Assembly (NCBI GenBank): GCA_001784875.1
Contig: MFSH01000015.1
Location: 1-47,932, forward strand
Reading direction: 5' to 3'
Source of the DNA: Candidatus Moranbacteria bacterium RIFOXYB1_FULL_43_19
GTDB taxonomy: Bacteria > Patescibacteriota > Minisyncoccia > Moranbacterales > UBA11712
Length of the DNA stretch: 47,932 nucleotides
The notes under the pieces were generated by a model. The model saw nothing but the letters and a program-made list of their open reading frames with translations, ran no database searches and was not told the DNA's origin. Position 1 is the first letter of the stretch; each line of letters opens with the position of its first letter. Positions 19,506 through 27,430 of the stretch are shown here, piece after piece. A program made the position numbers and the translations under genes.

Positions 19506-20198
19506 ATGAGAAGGTTATTTTTCATTTTTCTCCTGTTTTCGGGAGCTTTGGCAATGGGTTGCGGACCAAAAATGGTCACGGATTTCCGGCAAATTGGCGC
19601 CACGCAGCACAATAACGTCTATGGTGCCATGGTCGCTTCTACGAATGAACGCGGCCCGGCCGGAATGTCGCTGTCCATCATAGCCGAACAAAAGTACCCG
19701 GGATACCAGCAGACTGTCATCAGCCCGGGCACTTCGGCCCAAGCGCCGTCTGCGCCTGCGCAACTGGCGAAGTGGGATCCGCCGAAAAACAGCCCAAGAG
19801 GAAAGAAGGCACTCATTTGTCCGCCTTCTCCTCCGCCTCCTCCGCCCAAACCGGTTCCGGCCCAGCCGACGGTCATTACCACCACAACCTCGCCGCAATT
19901 GCAGGTCGTTGGTGGTGCCGGCGGGACGGGTCCGAGTACCCTACAATCGTGGGGGGATGCACTTTTGAGCAATGCTCCAATGGCTCTAGGTATGTGGGGA
20001 GCGGCGAAAGTATTGAAACCGACTCGTATTAATGTCGGAGGCGGAAACGCATCATCCGGCGCCACTGGGGGAACGGGAATAGGCGGAGCAGGGGGTGCTG
20101 GCGGAGCGGGAGGTTCTGCCTCCAGCAGTTCCAGTTCCGCTTCCAGCGCGAGTGCTGCTGCTGCAGCTGCCGCTGGCAGTGGCGGTGATTGTCATTGA
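19506..20198 (+). CDS. Lipoprotein with Gly/Ser/Ala-rich tail (230 aa)
   Basis: MRRLFFIFLLFSGALAMGC carries a lipobox (ALAMGC; Cys about 19), so the mature protein is lipid-anchored. It has a polyproline stretch (CPPSPPPPPPKPVPAQP, about 105-121), a Thr-rich segment, and a C-terminal repeat of GGAG units that passes into a Ser/Ala run and ends GDCH. ATG 19506 is chosen because AGGAGG lies 6 bases upstream; an earlier in-frame GTG overlaps the previous gene. The low-complexity tail resembles the Ser-rich LPATG protein 250 bases downstream. Confidence 0.75.
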   Translation: MRRLFFIFLLFSGALAMGCGPKMVTDFRQIGATQHNNVYGAMVASTNERGPAGMSLSIIAEQKYPGYQQTVISPGTSAQAPSAPAQLAKWDPPKNSPRGKKALICPPSPPPPPPKPVPAQPTVITTTTSPQLQVVGGAGGTGPSTLQSWGDALLSNAPMALGMWGAAKVLKPTRINVGGGNASSGATGGTGIGGAGGAGGAGGSASSSSSSASSASAAAAAAAGSGGDCH

Positions 20199-20233
20199 TT
20201 TTAATCTGTTATCCCGGAACAACGGGAAGCAGC

Positions 20234-20273
20234 GGACCTTCCAGTCTTGAGGAGATTGGAAGGTTCTTTTTTT
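20234..20273 (+). terminator. Intrinsic terminator
   Basis: GGACCTTCCAGTC pairs with GATTGGAAGGTTC and is followed by T7. It ends the Pro-rich protein/lipoprotein operon. Confidence 0.85.
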
Positions 20274-20363
20274 GCTTTCAAACAGTGTATATAGGATTAA
20301 TATACTATATATAAGCCATTTTTAGACATTAGGCATGCATAGCTTATAAAAAGTATCACGGAC

Positions 20364-20392
20364 TTGACAAAAAACGTATCTTTTGCTAGACT
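20364..20392 (+). promoter_or_regulatory. Promoter of the LPATG protein gene
   Basis: TTGACA (20364-20369), 17-bp spacer, TAGACT (20387-20392). Confidence 0.6.
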
Positions 20393-20447
20393 GGTATATT
20401 CCTGAAATAATCATTTATTTTGCATATTAATCATTAAGCCGATAAAT

Positions 20448-20966
20448 ATGAAGAAGCGAATTTCCATGAAAGTTCTGGCTGTAGCAATTGTGGCTCTTTT
20501 TGCGGTTATTGCCATCGCAATGAAAGCAAAAGCGCAAACAAGTTCAAGCTCCAGTTCTTCTGGCGCGAGCGCCAGTTCTGCGGCTAGTGCAAGCGCTAGT
20601 GTCGGCAAGATAAGCGCAAGCGCAGGAGCCAGCGGAAGCTCCAGCTCGAATTCCGGATCAAGCAATAGTGGAAGCACCAATTCTTCCAGCTCCAGCTCTG
20701 GTTCGAGCTCAAGCGCTGCTTCAAGCGCCAGCTCAAGCGCTGAAGCCGATGCCGATGACGATTGTGATGATTGTGATCACAACGACCACAAAGACAAGCA
20801 CGATCACGACGGGAGCGACCGCAAGCATTATCATGACAAGCGCGAAAAAGTTGTCTATGTGACGACCAAGAGTCTTCCAGCGACTGGTTCCAGCGCTTCG
20901 GGCCTTGGCCTCATCACTCTTGTTTCGGGAATGAGCGCCTACGGTATCAAGAGATTCAGAAAATAA
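20448..20966 (+). CDS. Ser-rich surface protein with LPATG sorting signal and Asp/His cluster
   Basis: 172 aa. Signal peptide MKKRISMKVLAVAIVALFAVIAIAMKAKA; a Ser/Ala/Gly low-complexity region (about 31-98) that would form a flexible stalk; an Asp/His/Cys cluster (about 99-130, DADDDCDDCDHNDHKDKHDH) that could bind divalent metal; then the sortase signal LPATG (about 143-147), a hydrophobic segment and the basic tail KRFRK. It is the natural substrate for the sortase encoded next. Metal binding is inferred from composition only. Confidence 0.85.
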   Translation: MKKRISMKVLAVAIVALFAVIAIAMKAKAQTSSSSSSSGASASSAASASASVGKISASAGASGSSSSNSGSSNSGSTNSSSSSSGSSSSAASSASSSAEADADDDCDDCDHNDHKDKHDHDGSDRKHYHDKREKVVYVTTKSLPATGSSASGLGLITLVSGMSAYGIKRFRK

Positions 20967-20977
20967 TATACAAAATA

Positions 20978-21026
20978 TTCTGTGAGATCTGGCTCCTGCC
21001 GTTTTTGGACGGCGGGAGCAGATCTC
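20978..21026 (+). other. Strong GC-rich hairpin after the LPATG gene
   Basis: GAGATCTGGCTCCTGCCG pairs with CGGCGGGAGCAGATCTC, one of the longest stems in the window, but it lacks an immediate T-tract; the true terminator lies 45 bases further on. It may protect the mRNA 3' end. Confidence 0.5.
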
Positions 21027-21070
21027 CCTAAGCTTTTGCGAATATCGTATATCCGCAAAAATTTGGAAAT

Positions 21071-21120
21071 AAAAAGTGTGTTTAAAAAACCATGCGGTTG
21101 AAACAACACACTTTTTATTT
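21071..21120 (+). terminator. Intrinsic terminator
   Basis: AAAAAGTGTGTT pairs with AACACACTTTTT, loop of about 20 bases, followed by ATTT. Confidence 0.65.
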
Positions 21121-21238
21121 ACCCCGCGCCACAGAATACCTTGCGTCGCTGCTATGTATTTCGTTGGAATTTCGAAAACAAACAAATTAAGTTAATATTA
21201 TTTATTCCGAACTGTAATCAACCCTGAGACTCTTGATT

Positions 21239-22126
21239 ATGTCTGTGGTGCGGGGTTTAGACAAAGCCATGAAAAATATTTTTGAATCTATCCGAAAAAA
21301 CTGGAGAAAAATCATCAGCGCCGCCCTAATATTTTTGGTTATTTTCGCGGTGCTCTTTTGGGCTGTCAATTTGGACTTTGGCTCAAAAACGCCAGCGAAG
21401 ACATATTCGAGCGATTCATTCTCCGGAAAGCTAGGCGAAGATTTCCAAAAAAAAATCGGCGCGACTGATGTCTATCAGTTGGCCTATAATGAGTGGGCGG
21501 ACTATTTCGAGTTGCCCGCGAATTTTGCGAAATACGATGATGATCCGGACGGCGACGGGCTTCCAAACTACCTTGAATACGTTCACGCGACCGACCCAAC
21601 GAAAGCCGATACGGACAAAGACGGCTTCACTGATCGGCAGGAAATCACGAACGGCTATGATCCTGACGCGCCCGGCGATGCGAAGCCCAAGGTTGACATC
21701 GAAATCAAAAAAATGCAGATCCAGGTTCCGATGGTCTGGTCCGAGACCGAGGACGAGAATGCAATGCTTGAAGATCTCAAAAACGGAATTATTCATTTTC
21801 CCAAAACGACTGCTCCGGGACAAAGCGGAAATATGGTTGTTTCCGGCCATTCCAGCAACTATATCTGGGCAAAAGGAAGCTATAACTATATCTTCAAAGA
21901 TCTTGATAATCTGGCCGTTGGCGACACAGTGGACGTAAAAACCGTCCAAAAAAATGGCCGGGCAATTGTCTATCATTACAAAATAAACGGTTTCAAAAAA
22001 ATTGTTTCTCCTGATGATCCGGTGATTTTCGAAAATACCGCCGAACCGACGCTGACTCTTTCCACTTGCTGGCCGCTCGGAACGAACTTCCGCCGGTTAG
22101 TAATAAAGGCCGATTTAGTAAAATAA
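21239..22126 (+). CDS. Sortase with thrombospondin type-3-like calcium loops
   Basis: About 295 aa. N-terminal membrane helix (IISAALIFLVIFAVLFWAV), a segment with Asp-rich calcium loops DDDPDGDGLPNYLEYVHATDPTKADTDKDGFTDRQE (about 100-138), then the sortase domain: the catalytic His in NMVVSGHSSNYIW, the Cys in LTLSTCWPLGTNFRRLVIKA with the Arg 7 residues later. It is a membrane transpeptidase that cleaves the LPXTG-type signal and links the protein to the envelope. The start is uncertain: ATG 21239 or 21269, neither with a good ribosome-binding site. The cognate LPATG protein is the gene before it. Confidence 0.92.
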   Translation: MSVVRGLDKAMKNIFESIRKNWRKIISAALIFLVIFAVLFWAVNLDFGSKTPAKTYSSDSFSGKLGEDFQKKIGATDVYQLAYNEWADYFELPANFAKYDDDPDGDGLPNYLEYVHATDPTKADTDKDGFTDRQEITNGYDPDAPGDAKPKVDIEIKKMQIQVPMVWSETEDENAMLEDLKNGIIHFPKTTAPGQSGNMVVSGHSSNYIWAKGSYNYIFKDLDNLAVGDTVDVKTVQKNGRAIVYHYKINGFKKIVSPDDPVIFENTAEPTLTLSTCWPLGTNFRRLVIKADLVK

Positions 22127-22135
22127 ATTCCAGAT

Positions 22136-22174
22136 AAACTTTTCCAAGACTAAGTCTTGGAAAAGTTTTTGTTT
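22136..22174 (+). terminator. Intrinsic terminator of the sortase gene
   Basis: AAACTTTTCCAAGAC / GTCTTGGAAAAGTTT with a 3-base loop and a following T-rich tract; perfect 15-bp stem. Confidence 0.9.
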
Positions 22175-22180
22175 GGGTAT

Positions 22181-22209
22181 TTGACACCAAAAAAGGCGCG
22201 TGCTAAATT
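22181..22209 (+). promoter_or_regulatory. Promoter of the Wzz-like gene
   Basis: TTGACA (22181-22186), 17-bp spacer, TAAATT (22204-22209). Predicted transcription starts immediately before the ATCCCTCACC element. Confidence 0.65.
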
Positions 22210-22211
22210 GA

Positions 22212-22295
22212 TAAATCCCTCACCAAATTTTCAAACTTCATTTTATAATTATCCTCTTTGATCCCGTATTTTATGGAATTTTGTGAGGGATAAAT
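22212..22295 (+). promoter_or_regulatory. Leader element with ATCCCTCACC long-range hairpin, copy 2
   Basis: AAATCCCTCACCAAATTTTC (22214-22232) faces GGAATTTTGTGAGGGATAAA (22275-22294); the arms are complementary apart from one base. It begins at the predicted 5' end of the mRNA. Confidence 0.6.
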
Positions 22296-22323
22296 CCTTA
22301 TTATATAATTTCTGAATAATATT

Positions 22324-23166
22324 ATGGCCGAACTCAAAAAACTTATTTCCAATATTCTTCTGGCCGGCGCAGCAGTGGCCCTCGCCGCTTTTCTGGTTTC
22401 CCTGTTTTTGCCGAAGTATTGGCAGGTGAGCGGACGGATTGTTGTGTTTCCTTCTGGAAAGCCCATTTCGGCTTCGCAGAATTTATCTGAAGAAGTTGGA
22501 AACACAGCCTGGATCGTGAACAGCGACACTTTTCAAAAAAGGAATTTTGGCGATTTCAGCACGGCTTTTGTCGGTGCGGAAGTGGTCAGAAATTCTTCAA
22601 TGGTGCTGGTGAAATTCCAAAGTGTCGAGGCTGATATTCAATTGGTTGAAGATCTTATTGTGAAGATTCCCTCCCAAGTTGATGAATATGCCCGTGATCT
22701 CTATGACGGGTCTCCTTTCAAATATAAAATGGCAAGCGACCCGGAAATTTCCATCCGTCCCGTCCGGCCGGGCATGATCAAATATTCGTCCTGGGGATTT
22801 GCGGTCGGCGCAGCATTGTTTTCCCTCTACTGGCTTTTTACCGGGTCTTTTGTCGCGGGAAAAAAGGCAATTGAGGATAAAGAAGAAATTTTTCCGGCTC
22901 CTTCGCTTGTTCCGTTCGAGCCTGCTCTATCGGAATCTGTTTCAGAACCGGAGCCTACCCGCGATTCGAAGCCGGAAATTGTTCCGGAACAGAAGATACA
23001 AGAGCAGAAAACTGTTTCCAAAACTAGCCATGCTCCGGCCAATCTACCGATTGCACATGTTTCACCGGCAGACGGGGATGTCTCAACCTCTTCTGACGAA
23101 TATCACGAACCCAGCGACGAAGAAGTGAAGGACCGCTTGAATAAGTTGATGCGGGGGGAACTTTAG
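22324..23166 (+). CDS. Wzz-like (polysaccharide co-polymerase type) membrane protein
   Basis: 280 aa. Two membrane helices (about 8-28, ILLAGAAVALAAFLVSLFLP, and about 158-175, WGFAVGAALFSLYWLF) enclose an extracytoplasmic domain with GRIVVFPSGKPISASQNLSEEVGNTAW and a helix (VEADIQLVEDLIVKIPSQVDEYARDLY). Just before the second helix is the RPVRPGM motif, which resembles the Pro-rich motif of Wzz/chain-length regulators. A long Pro/Glu/Ser-rich cytoplasmic tail follows. Family assignment is by topology and motif, not certain. It precedes the rhamnose genes, which fits a role in glycan export. Confidence 0.65.
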   Translation: MAELKKLISNILLAGAAVALAAFLVSLFLPKYWQVSGRIVVFPSGKPISASQNLSEEVGNTAWIVNSDTFQKRNFGDFSTAFVGAEVVRNSSMVLVKFQSVEADIQLVEDLIVKIPSQVDEYARDLYDGSPFKYKMASDPEISIRPVRPGMIKYSSWGFAVGAALFSLYWLFTGSFVAGKKAIEDKEEIFPAPSLVPFEPALSESVSEPEPTRDSKPEIVPEQKIQEQKTVSKTSHAPANLPIAHVSPADGDVSTSSDEYHEPSDEEVKDRLNKLMRGEL

Positions 23167-23225
23167 AAATCGAAAAGCTTTCAAATATTTTGTCGAGAAA
23201 GAATCTCGAAAATAAGGAGGAATGG

Positions 23226-23696
23226 ATGAAAGATTTACTGAAAACCCTGGATGAAGTGTCGTTCTTTTCAATTATGGGCGGCAATATTTGGGAAATAGAC
23301 TCGGATTATAAAGAAATTCTGATTGAAGCAATGCAGCTGCTCAAGTCGGATATTGAAGACTTGGCATCCAATGGTATTACTTCGTCAGAAGAAATCAACT
23401 TCTTTCTCAAAGGGCTTGTTTGTCGGTTTTATTCCGGGGTCTTTCATCTGATTGTGCAGAATAAATCCGTCGAAGAAATGTTGGATTCCGACGGCAATTT
23501 CAAGTGGGCGCCGGTAAAAAAAAGACTGGCAGCTGTAAAATCCGAGCTCCGTGTGCTTAAGGAATATATGGAAGCTCATGCCCGCAAAGATCCGGGTCTG
23601 CGCTTTTCTCTCGAGAATGGCGCTGAGAATCTGGACCAGGCGTTAAATTGCGTAAATCACGTCTTGGTCACGCATTCAAACATGGCGAAGATGTAA
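23226..23696 (+). CDS. Hypothetical helical protein (156 aa)
   Basis: MKDLLKTLDEVSFFSIMGGNIWEID... ATG 23226 is chosen since AAGGAGG precedes it by 6 bases; the longer frame from 23190 starts before this site. The protein is cytosolic, helical and acidic (DYKEILIEAMQLLKSDIEDLA, KSELRVLKEYMEAHARKDPG) with two cysteines. No family recognised. It is followed by an ATTCGAGG hairpin and by another small gene with the same hairpin after it, suggesting a two-gene operon. Confidence 0.65.
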   Translation: MKDLLKTLDEVSFFSIMGGNIWEIDSDYKEILIEAMQLLKSDIEDLASNGITSSEEINFFLKGLVCRFYSGVFHLIVQNKSVEEMLDSDGNFKWAPVKKRLAAVKSELRVLKEYMEAHARKDPGLRFSLENGAENLDQALNCVNHVLVTHSNMAKM

Positions 23697-23699
23697 CCC

Positions 23700-23720
23700 A
23701 TTCGAGGTTTCGCCTCGAAT
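23700..23720. repeat. ATTCGAGG hairpin, copy 1
   Basis: ATTCGAGG-TTTCG-CCTCGAAT, directly after the stop codon of the 156-aa gene and before the ribosome-binding site of the next. Copy 2 at 23985-24005 sits in the same place relative to the next stop. Confidence 0.65.
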
Positions 23721-23732
23721 AAAGGAGGGACC

Positions 23733-23981
23733 GTGGCAAGAGATAGTATCTTTTTGAAAGCCGATGGCAGCTTGGATAAACAGGGCGTGATGAATTTTTT
23801 GAATCTGGCAGCTGCCAATTTTACTCAGATGATCCCCGCAATGCTGGAAACCCAGGAGAAAATTCTGCGGAGCGGGGTTCGAGAAAACATTCAGCTGGGT
23901 TTGAATGCCATGAATCTTACTGGCATGATAGATATGGATATTGCCAAGTTGAAAGAGGCAGTCCATGCTCTCCCCAGTTAA
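23733..23981 (+). CDS. Hypothetical helical protein (82 aa)
   Basis: GTG start at 23733 with AAAGGAGGGACC upstream. All-helical composition (GVMNFLNLAAANFTQMIPAMLETQEKILRSG, LKEAVHALP), Met/Asn/Leu-rich, no cysteine. Pairing with the preceding gene suggests that they act together. No family recognised. Confidence 0.6.
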   Translation: MARDSIFLKADGSLDKQGVMNFLNLAAANFTQMIPAMLETQEKILRSGVRENIQLGLNAMNLTGMIDMDIAKLKEAVHALPS

Positions 23982-23984
23982 CCC

Positions 23985-24005
23985 ATTCGAGGTCTTACCT
24001 TGAAT
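23985..24005. repeat. ATTCGAGG hairpin, copy 2
   Basis: ATTCGAGG-TCTTA-CCTTGAAT (one G-U pair), preceded by the same TTAACCC context as copy 1. Confidence 0.6.
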
Positions 24006-24012
24006 GACTGCC

Positions 24013-24043
24013 AAAGGGGTTCCGGAGGAGTGGGCCCTTTTTT
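24013..24043 (+). terminator. Intrinsic terminator
   Basis: AAAGGG (24013-24018) pairs with CCCTTT (24035-24040) and runs into a T-tract. Confidence 0.6.
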
Positions 24044-24055
24044 CTTTGCCAGATT

Positions 24056-24084
24056 TTGATTTTTTTGGCAGTTTGGGGTAGGAT
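24056..24084 (+). promoter_or_regulatory. Promoter of rmlC, leaderless spacing
   Basis: TTGATT (24056-24061), 17-bp spacer, TAGGAT (24079-24084). The rmlC ATG at 24091 is 7 bases after the -10, where transcription should begin; no Shine-Dalgarno is seen. Confidence 0.5.
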
Positions 24085-24090
24085 ATTATC

Positions 24091-24636
24091 ATGGAATTTC
24101 TGGAAACTTCACTTAAAGGTGCGTATATTGTGAAGCCCAAAGTCTTTCGGGACGAGCGGGGTTTTTTTCTTGAGTCATACAGTGAAAAAGTTTTCGCCGA
24201 AAACGGAATCGACGCGAAATTTGTACAGGACAACCATTCACTGTCGGTGAAAAAAGGCGTCCTGCGAGGGCTTCATTTTCAGCTTCCTCCGAAGGCGCAG
24301 GCAAAGTTGGTGCGGGTAACGCGGGGGAAAGTATATGATGTGATTGTGGATCTTCGCAAAAATTCTCCGACTTTCGGAAAATGGGAAAGCTTTGAGCTCT
24401 CCGGGGAAAATTTTCAAATGCTTTTCATCCCGCGTGGGTTTGCCCATGCCTATTGCACGCTGGAAGACAACACGGAATTTATGTATAAAGTCGACGGATT
24501 TTACGCGCCCGAATCCGACTCCGGAATCATTTGGAACGATCCGACGCTGAATATCAACTGGCCGATCAAAAACCCGACACTTTCGGAAAAAGATTCTAAG
24601 TTGCAATATTTCAAGGATTTTAATTCACCTTTTTAA
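24091..24636 (+). CDS. rfbC: dTDP-4-dehydrorhamnose 3,5-epimerase
   Basis: 181 aa, the normal length of RmlC. Family marks: VFRDERGFFLESYSEKVF, VQDNHSLSVKKGVLRGLHFQLPPKAQAKLVRVTRGKVYDVIVDLR, with the catalytic His in RGLHFQ (about 63) and MLFIPRGFAHAYCTLEDN. It epimerises C3 and C5 of dTDP-4-keto-6-deoxyglucose in the cytosol, the third step towards dTDP-L-rhamnose. The other three enzymes are encoded downstream, so the pathway is complete. Confidence 0.96.
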   Translation: MEFLETSLKGAYIVKPKVFRDERGFFLESYSEKVFAENGIDAKFVQDNHSLSVKKGVLRGLHFQLPPKAQAKLVRVTRGKVYDVIVDLRKNSPTFGKWESFELSGENFQMLFIPRGFAHAYCTLEDNTEFMYKVDGFYAPESDSGIIWNDPTLNINWPIKNPTLSEKDSKLQYFKDFNSPF

Positions 24637-24668
24637 TCCAGTACAGTAATACAGTATACTGTACTGGA
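24637..24668 (+). promoter_or_regulatory. Operator-like hairpin before rmlB
   Basis: TCCAGTACAGTA / TACTGTACTGGA, perfect 12-bp arms around ATACAGTA. It fills the gap between rmlC and rmlB and contains a TATACT hexamer; it may be a regulator site or an mRNA hairpin. Confidence 0.55.
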
Positions 24669-24676
24669 ATTATATT

Positions 24677-25681
24677 ATGAAACTATTAGTAACCGGCGGT
24701 GCAGGATTTATCGGCTCAAATTTCATCCGCTATATCCTCAAAAAATATCCTAATTACCAAGTCGTCAATCTCGACCTTTTGACCTATGCCGGGAATCTTG
24801 AGAATCTCAAAGACATTGAAAAAAATCCGAATTACCAATTTGTGAAAAGGGATATCGCCGACAAGGATTTGGTGAATGATCTTGTGAAAGACATTGACAT
24901 CATTGTGAATTTTGCGGCTGAATCGCACGTGGATCGTTCCATTCTCGACAGCGCGGCGTTTATCCATACGAACGTTGTCGGGACGCATAATCTCCTGGAG
25001 GCGGCGAAAAATAATGGCGGAAAACGATTCCATCATGTTTCGACGGATGAAGTTTACGGCCACCTTGGACCGGATGACCCGGCGTTCAACGAAAAGACGC
25101 CGTTCGCGCCGCGCAGCCCGTATTCCGCTTCAAAAGCGGCGGCTGATCACCTCGTGATGGCGTATTTTTTCACGCATAATTTGCCAGTGACCATTTCCAA
25201 TTGTTCAAATAACTACGGCCCATTCCAATTCCCGGAAAAACTGCATGGACTTTTCATCACAAATTTACTCGAAGGCAAAAAAGTTCCCGTCTATGGCGAT
25301 GGAATGCAAGTGCGCGACTGGCTATTCGTCGAGGACCATTGCGAAGCGATTGACACAATCATCCACAAAGGAAAAATTGGCGAGACCTATTGCGTCGGCG
25401 GAAACACGGAAAAACCGAATATTGAAATCACCAAAAAGATTCTCGAACTTCTCGGGAAAGGAGAAGAGATGATAGAATACGTGAAGGACCGGCCCGGCCA
25501 CGACCGCCGATACGCCATTGATTTTTCAAAAATCAAAGCGGAATTTGATTGGGAGCCGAAAACGAATTTTGACGAAGGAATGAAGCAAACAGTCGAGTGG
25601 TATAAAAATAACCAGGATTGGTGGAGAGAGATCAAGAGCGGGGAATATCTCAAATATTACGAGAAGCAGTATGCCCGGTAG
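24677..25681 (+). CDS. rfbB: dTDP-glucose 4,6-dehydratase
   Basis: 334 aa. Extended SDR enzyme with NAD-binding GGAGFIGSNFIR (7-18), the DLLTYAGNLENL motif, AAESHVDRSI, HVSTDEVYG with catalytic Thr-Asp-Glu, and YSASKAAADHL with the YxxxK pair. It converts dTDP-glucose to dTDP-4-keto-6-deoxyglucose, second step of the rhamnose pathway. The stop TAG is part of an inverted-repeat arm that spans the gap to the next gene. Confidence 0.97.
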   Translation: MKLLVTGGAGFIGSNFIRYILKKYPNYQVVNLDLLTYAGNLENLKDIEKNPNYQFVKRDIADKDLVNDLVKDIDIIVNFAAESHVDRSILDSAAFIHTNVVGTHNLLEAAKNNGGKRFHHVSTDEVYGHLGPDDPAFNEKTPFAPRSPYSASKAAADHLVMAYFFTHNLPVTISNCSNNYGPFQFPEKLHGLFITNLLEGKKVPVYGDGMQVRDWLFVEDHCEAIDTIIHKGKIGETYCVGGNTEKPNIEITKKILELLGKGEEMIEYVKDRPGHDRRYAIDFSKIKAEFDWEPKTNFDEGMKQTVEWYKNNQDWWREIKSGEYLKYYEKQYAR

Positions 25682-25804
25682 TGAAACTTCGACTGAAAAA
25701 TAGACATGCTGTCGATTCTATAAATATAAATGATAATCACTTCGATATATTAGTAATCAATTTCTGCAAAGTTTATCCAATATGTCGAAGTTCTACTACC
25801 GGGT
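25675..25804. repeat. Long inverted repeat spanning the rmlB end and the next start
   Basis: CCCGGTAGTGAAACTTCGAC (25675-25695) is complementary, with two changes, to GTCGAAGTTCTACTACCGGG (25784-25803). The left arm contains the rmlB stop codon and the right arm ends just before the next ATG. Confidence 0.7.
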
Positions 25805-26524
25805 ATGGGAAATAGAAAAATTCTAGTTTCTTTGACAAGTTTGGCAGCAATATCTGATATGAATTTATCTGGCTGGCGATCGAAAATCGAAGAGATTAAC
25901 AGTCTTGGCCTTACGGAAATTGCTCTTTTTCTCACAGGGCTGGGAAAGGAGGAAAGAAAAGATTTATACGATGTGCTGGAAAATACGCCGATCAGTAGCA
26001 TTCCCCATGTTCACCTAAGAACAGATATGGCTCTTGATGAAATTGACTACTTGTCTGATAAATATAAGGTTGAAGCGTTTAATCTTCATTCATCTACAGA
26101 ATTTCCTTTACAATATGACTACGGCAAGTATGCTTCTAAAATATTTCTTGAAAATTGCTATGTAGTTCCCGGCGAGAGTGAATTACAAAAATTTGGGGGC
26201 TTGTGCATCGATTTTTCACATTGGGAGGAAAAAAAACTTGAAAACGATCAAAATTACTGCGAAAAGATGGAAAGAGCAGTCGCAAATTACATGATAGGAT
26301 GCGCACATGTTTCTGCTATTAAGGACAGGCCTATTCCAGTTGTTATTAATTCAAAAATAAAAGAGTTCAGTTCCCATGTCCTTGAGAGCATGCATGAACT
26401 TGATTATATAAAAAAATACAAGAAATATTTGCCGAATATAATCAGCATCGAGCTTGAAAATCCGATTCAAGAACAGCTAGAAGCCAAAAAATATCTGGAA
26501 AATATAATAAACACTGTGAGCTAA
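25805..26524 (+). CDS. Unknown protein inserted in the rml cluster, TIM-barrel-like (239 aa)
   Basis: Secondary-structure rhythm suggests alternating strands and helices: ILVSLTSLAAISDM, KIEEINSLGLTEIALFLTGL, ISSIPHVHLRTDM, VEAFNLHSS, YVVPGESELQKFGGLCIDFSHWEE, AHVSAIKDRPIPVVINS, ISIELENPIQEQLEAKKYL. His and Asp/Glu residues at strand ends (HVHLR, NLHSS, IDFSH, IELE) are the pattern of a xylose-isomerase-like / sugar-phosphate isomerase barrel. Base composition is more AT-rich than its neighbours, and it is flanked by hairpins that include the stop codons on both sides, so it looks like an insertion between rmlB and rmlD. Confidence 0.6.
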   Translation: MGNRKILVSLTSLAAISDMNLSGWRSKIEEINSLGLTEIALFLTGLGKEERKDLYDVLENTPISSIPHVHLRTDMALDEIDYLSDKYKVEAFNLHSSTEFPLQYDYGKYASKIFLENCYVVPGESELQKFGGLCIDFSHWEEKKLENDQNYCEKMERAVANYMIGCAHVSAIKDRPIPVVINSKIKEFSSHVLESMHELDYIKKYKKYLPNIISIELENPIQEQLEAKKYLENIINTVS

Positions 26525-26541
26525 GCCCGACTTAGCTCACA
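26515..26541. repeat. Hairpin embedding a stop codon
   Basis: TGTGAGCTAA-GCCCGAC-TTAGCTCACA, perfect 10-bp stem. The TAA of the inserted gene is the last triplet of the left arm. There is no T-tract. Confidence 0.65.
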
Positions 26542-26551
26542 ATCAATCATT

Positions 26552-27430
26552 ATGAAAAGAATTCTCATCATCGGTTCTCACGGAATGCTTGGACAGGATC
26601 TGGCCAAGGTTTTTGAAGCCGACCAGAGTTGGCATGTTTTTGCCTTTGACCGGGACAAGGTGGACGTCGCTTCCGAAGAAAGTTTGCTTAAAATCATCGA
26701 TGAAGTTGATCCGCAAGCCGTGGTGAACGCGACCGGATACAACGCAGTTGACAAGTGCGAATCGGATGAAATAGAGTATGAGCTTGCCAAAAAAATCAAC
26801 GGCTTCGGGCCGGGAATCCTTGCCAAAATAGGAAAAGAAAAAGGAATTCCCATCGTCCATTATTCAACCGACTATGTCTTTGACGGTGAAAAAGAAGAAT
26901 ACGACGAAAAAGCGAAACCGTCTCCTATTTCAAACTACGGCCGCTCAAAATTTCTTGGTGAAGAAGAAATTCAAAAAAACACTGACAAATTCTGGCTCGT
27001 CCGGACTTCAAAACTTTTCGGCCGGCCGGGAAAATCGGCTATGTCCAAGAGAAGTTTTTTTGACACGATGATAACCCTCGCCAAAGACAACCGAATTCTC
27101 AAAGTGGTAGACGAAGAGAAAAGCTGTTTTACCTACACCCCCGACCTTGCGCTCAAAACGAAAGAAATAATCGAAGAAGGAATTCCATTCGGAATATACC
27201 ACGTCATCAACGAAGGCCCGTGCACCTGGTTTGAAGCGGCGGCGGAGCTTTTCAAAATCGCGAAAATGGATGTGGAGGTCGTTCCGGTGGCTTCGTCCGA
27301 ATTTCCCCGTCCGGCGAAAAGGCCGAAAGCATCCGTGCTTCTCAACACAAAGCTGAAGCCGCTCCGGCATTATACGAAAGCGCTCAAAGAATATTTGGAA
27401 GAAAATTATGGAATGCTCACGGAAAAATAA
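26552..27430 (+). CDS. rfbD: dTDP-4-dehydrorhamnose reductase
   Basis: 292 aa. SDR fold with GSHGMLGQDLAK (N-terminal nucleotide-binding loop), AVVNATGYNAVDKCE, the active-site VHYSTDYVFDGEKEEYDE and YGRSKFLGEEEI (YxxxK). C-terminal ASVLLNTKLKPLRHYTKALKEYLEE is typical of RmlD. It reduces the 4-keto group to give dTDP-L-rhamnose. Confidence 0.93.
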   Translation: MKRILIIGSHGMLGQDLAKVFEADQSWHVFAFDRDKVDVASEESLLKIIDEVDPQAVVNATGYNAVDKCESDEIEYELAKKINGFGPGILAKIGKEKGIPIVHYSTDYVFDGEKEEYDEKAKPSPISNYGRSKFLGEEEIQKNTDKFWLVRTSKLFGRPGKSAMSKRSFFDTMITLAKDNRILKVVDEEKSCFTYTPDLALKTKEIIEEGIPFGIYHVINEGPCTWFEAAAELFKIAKMDVEVVPVASSEFPRPAKRPKASVLLNTKLKPLRHYTKALKEYLEENYGMLTEK

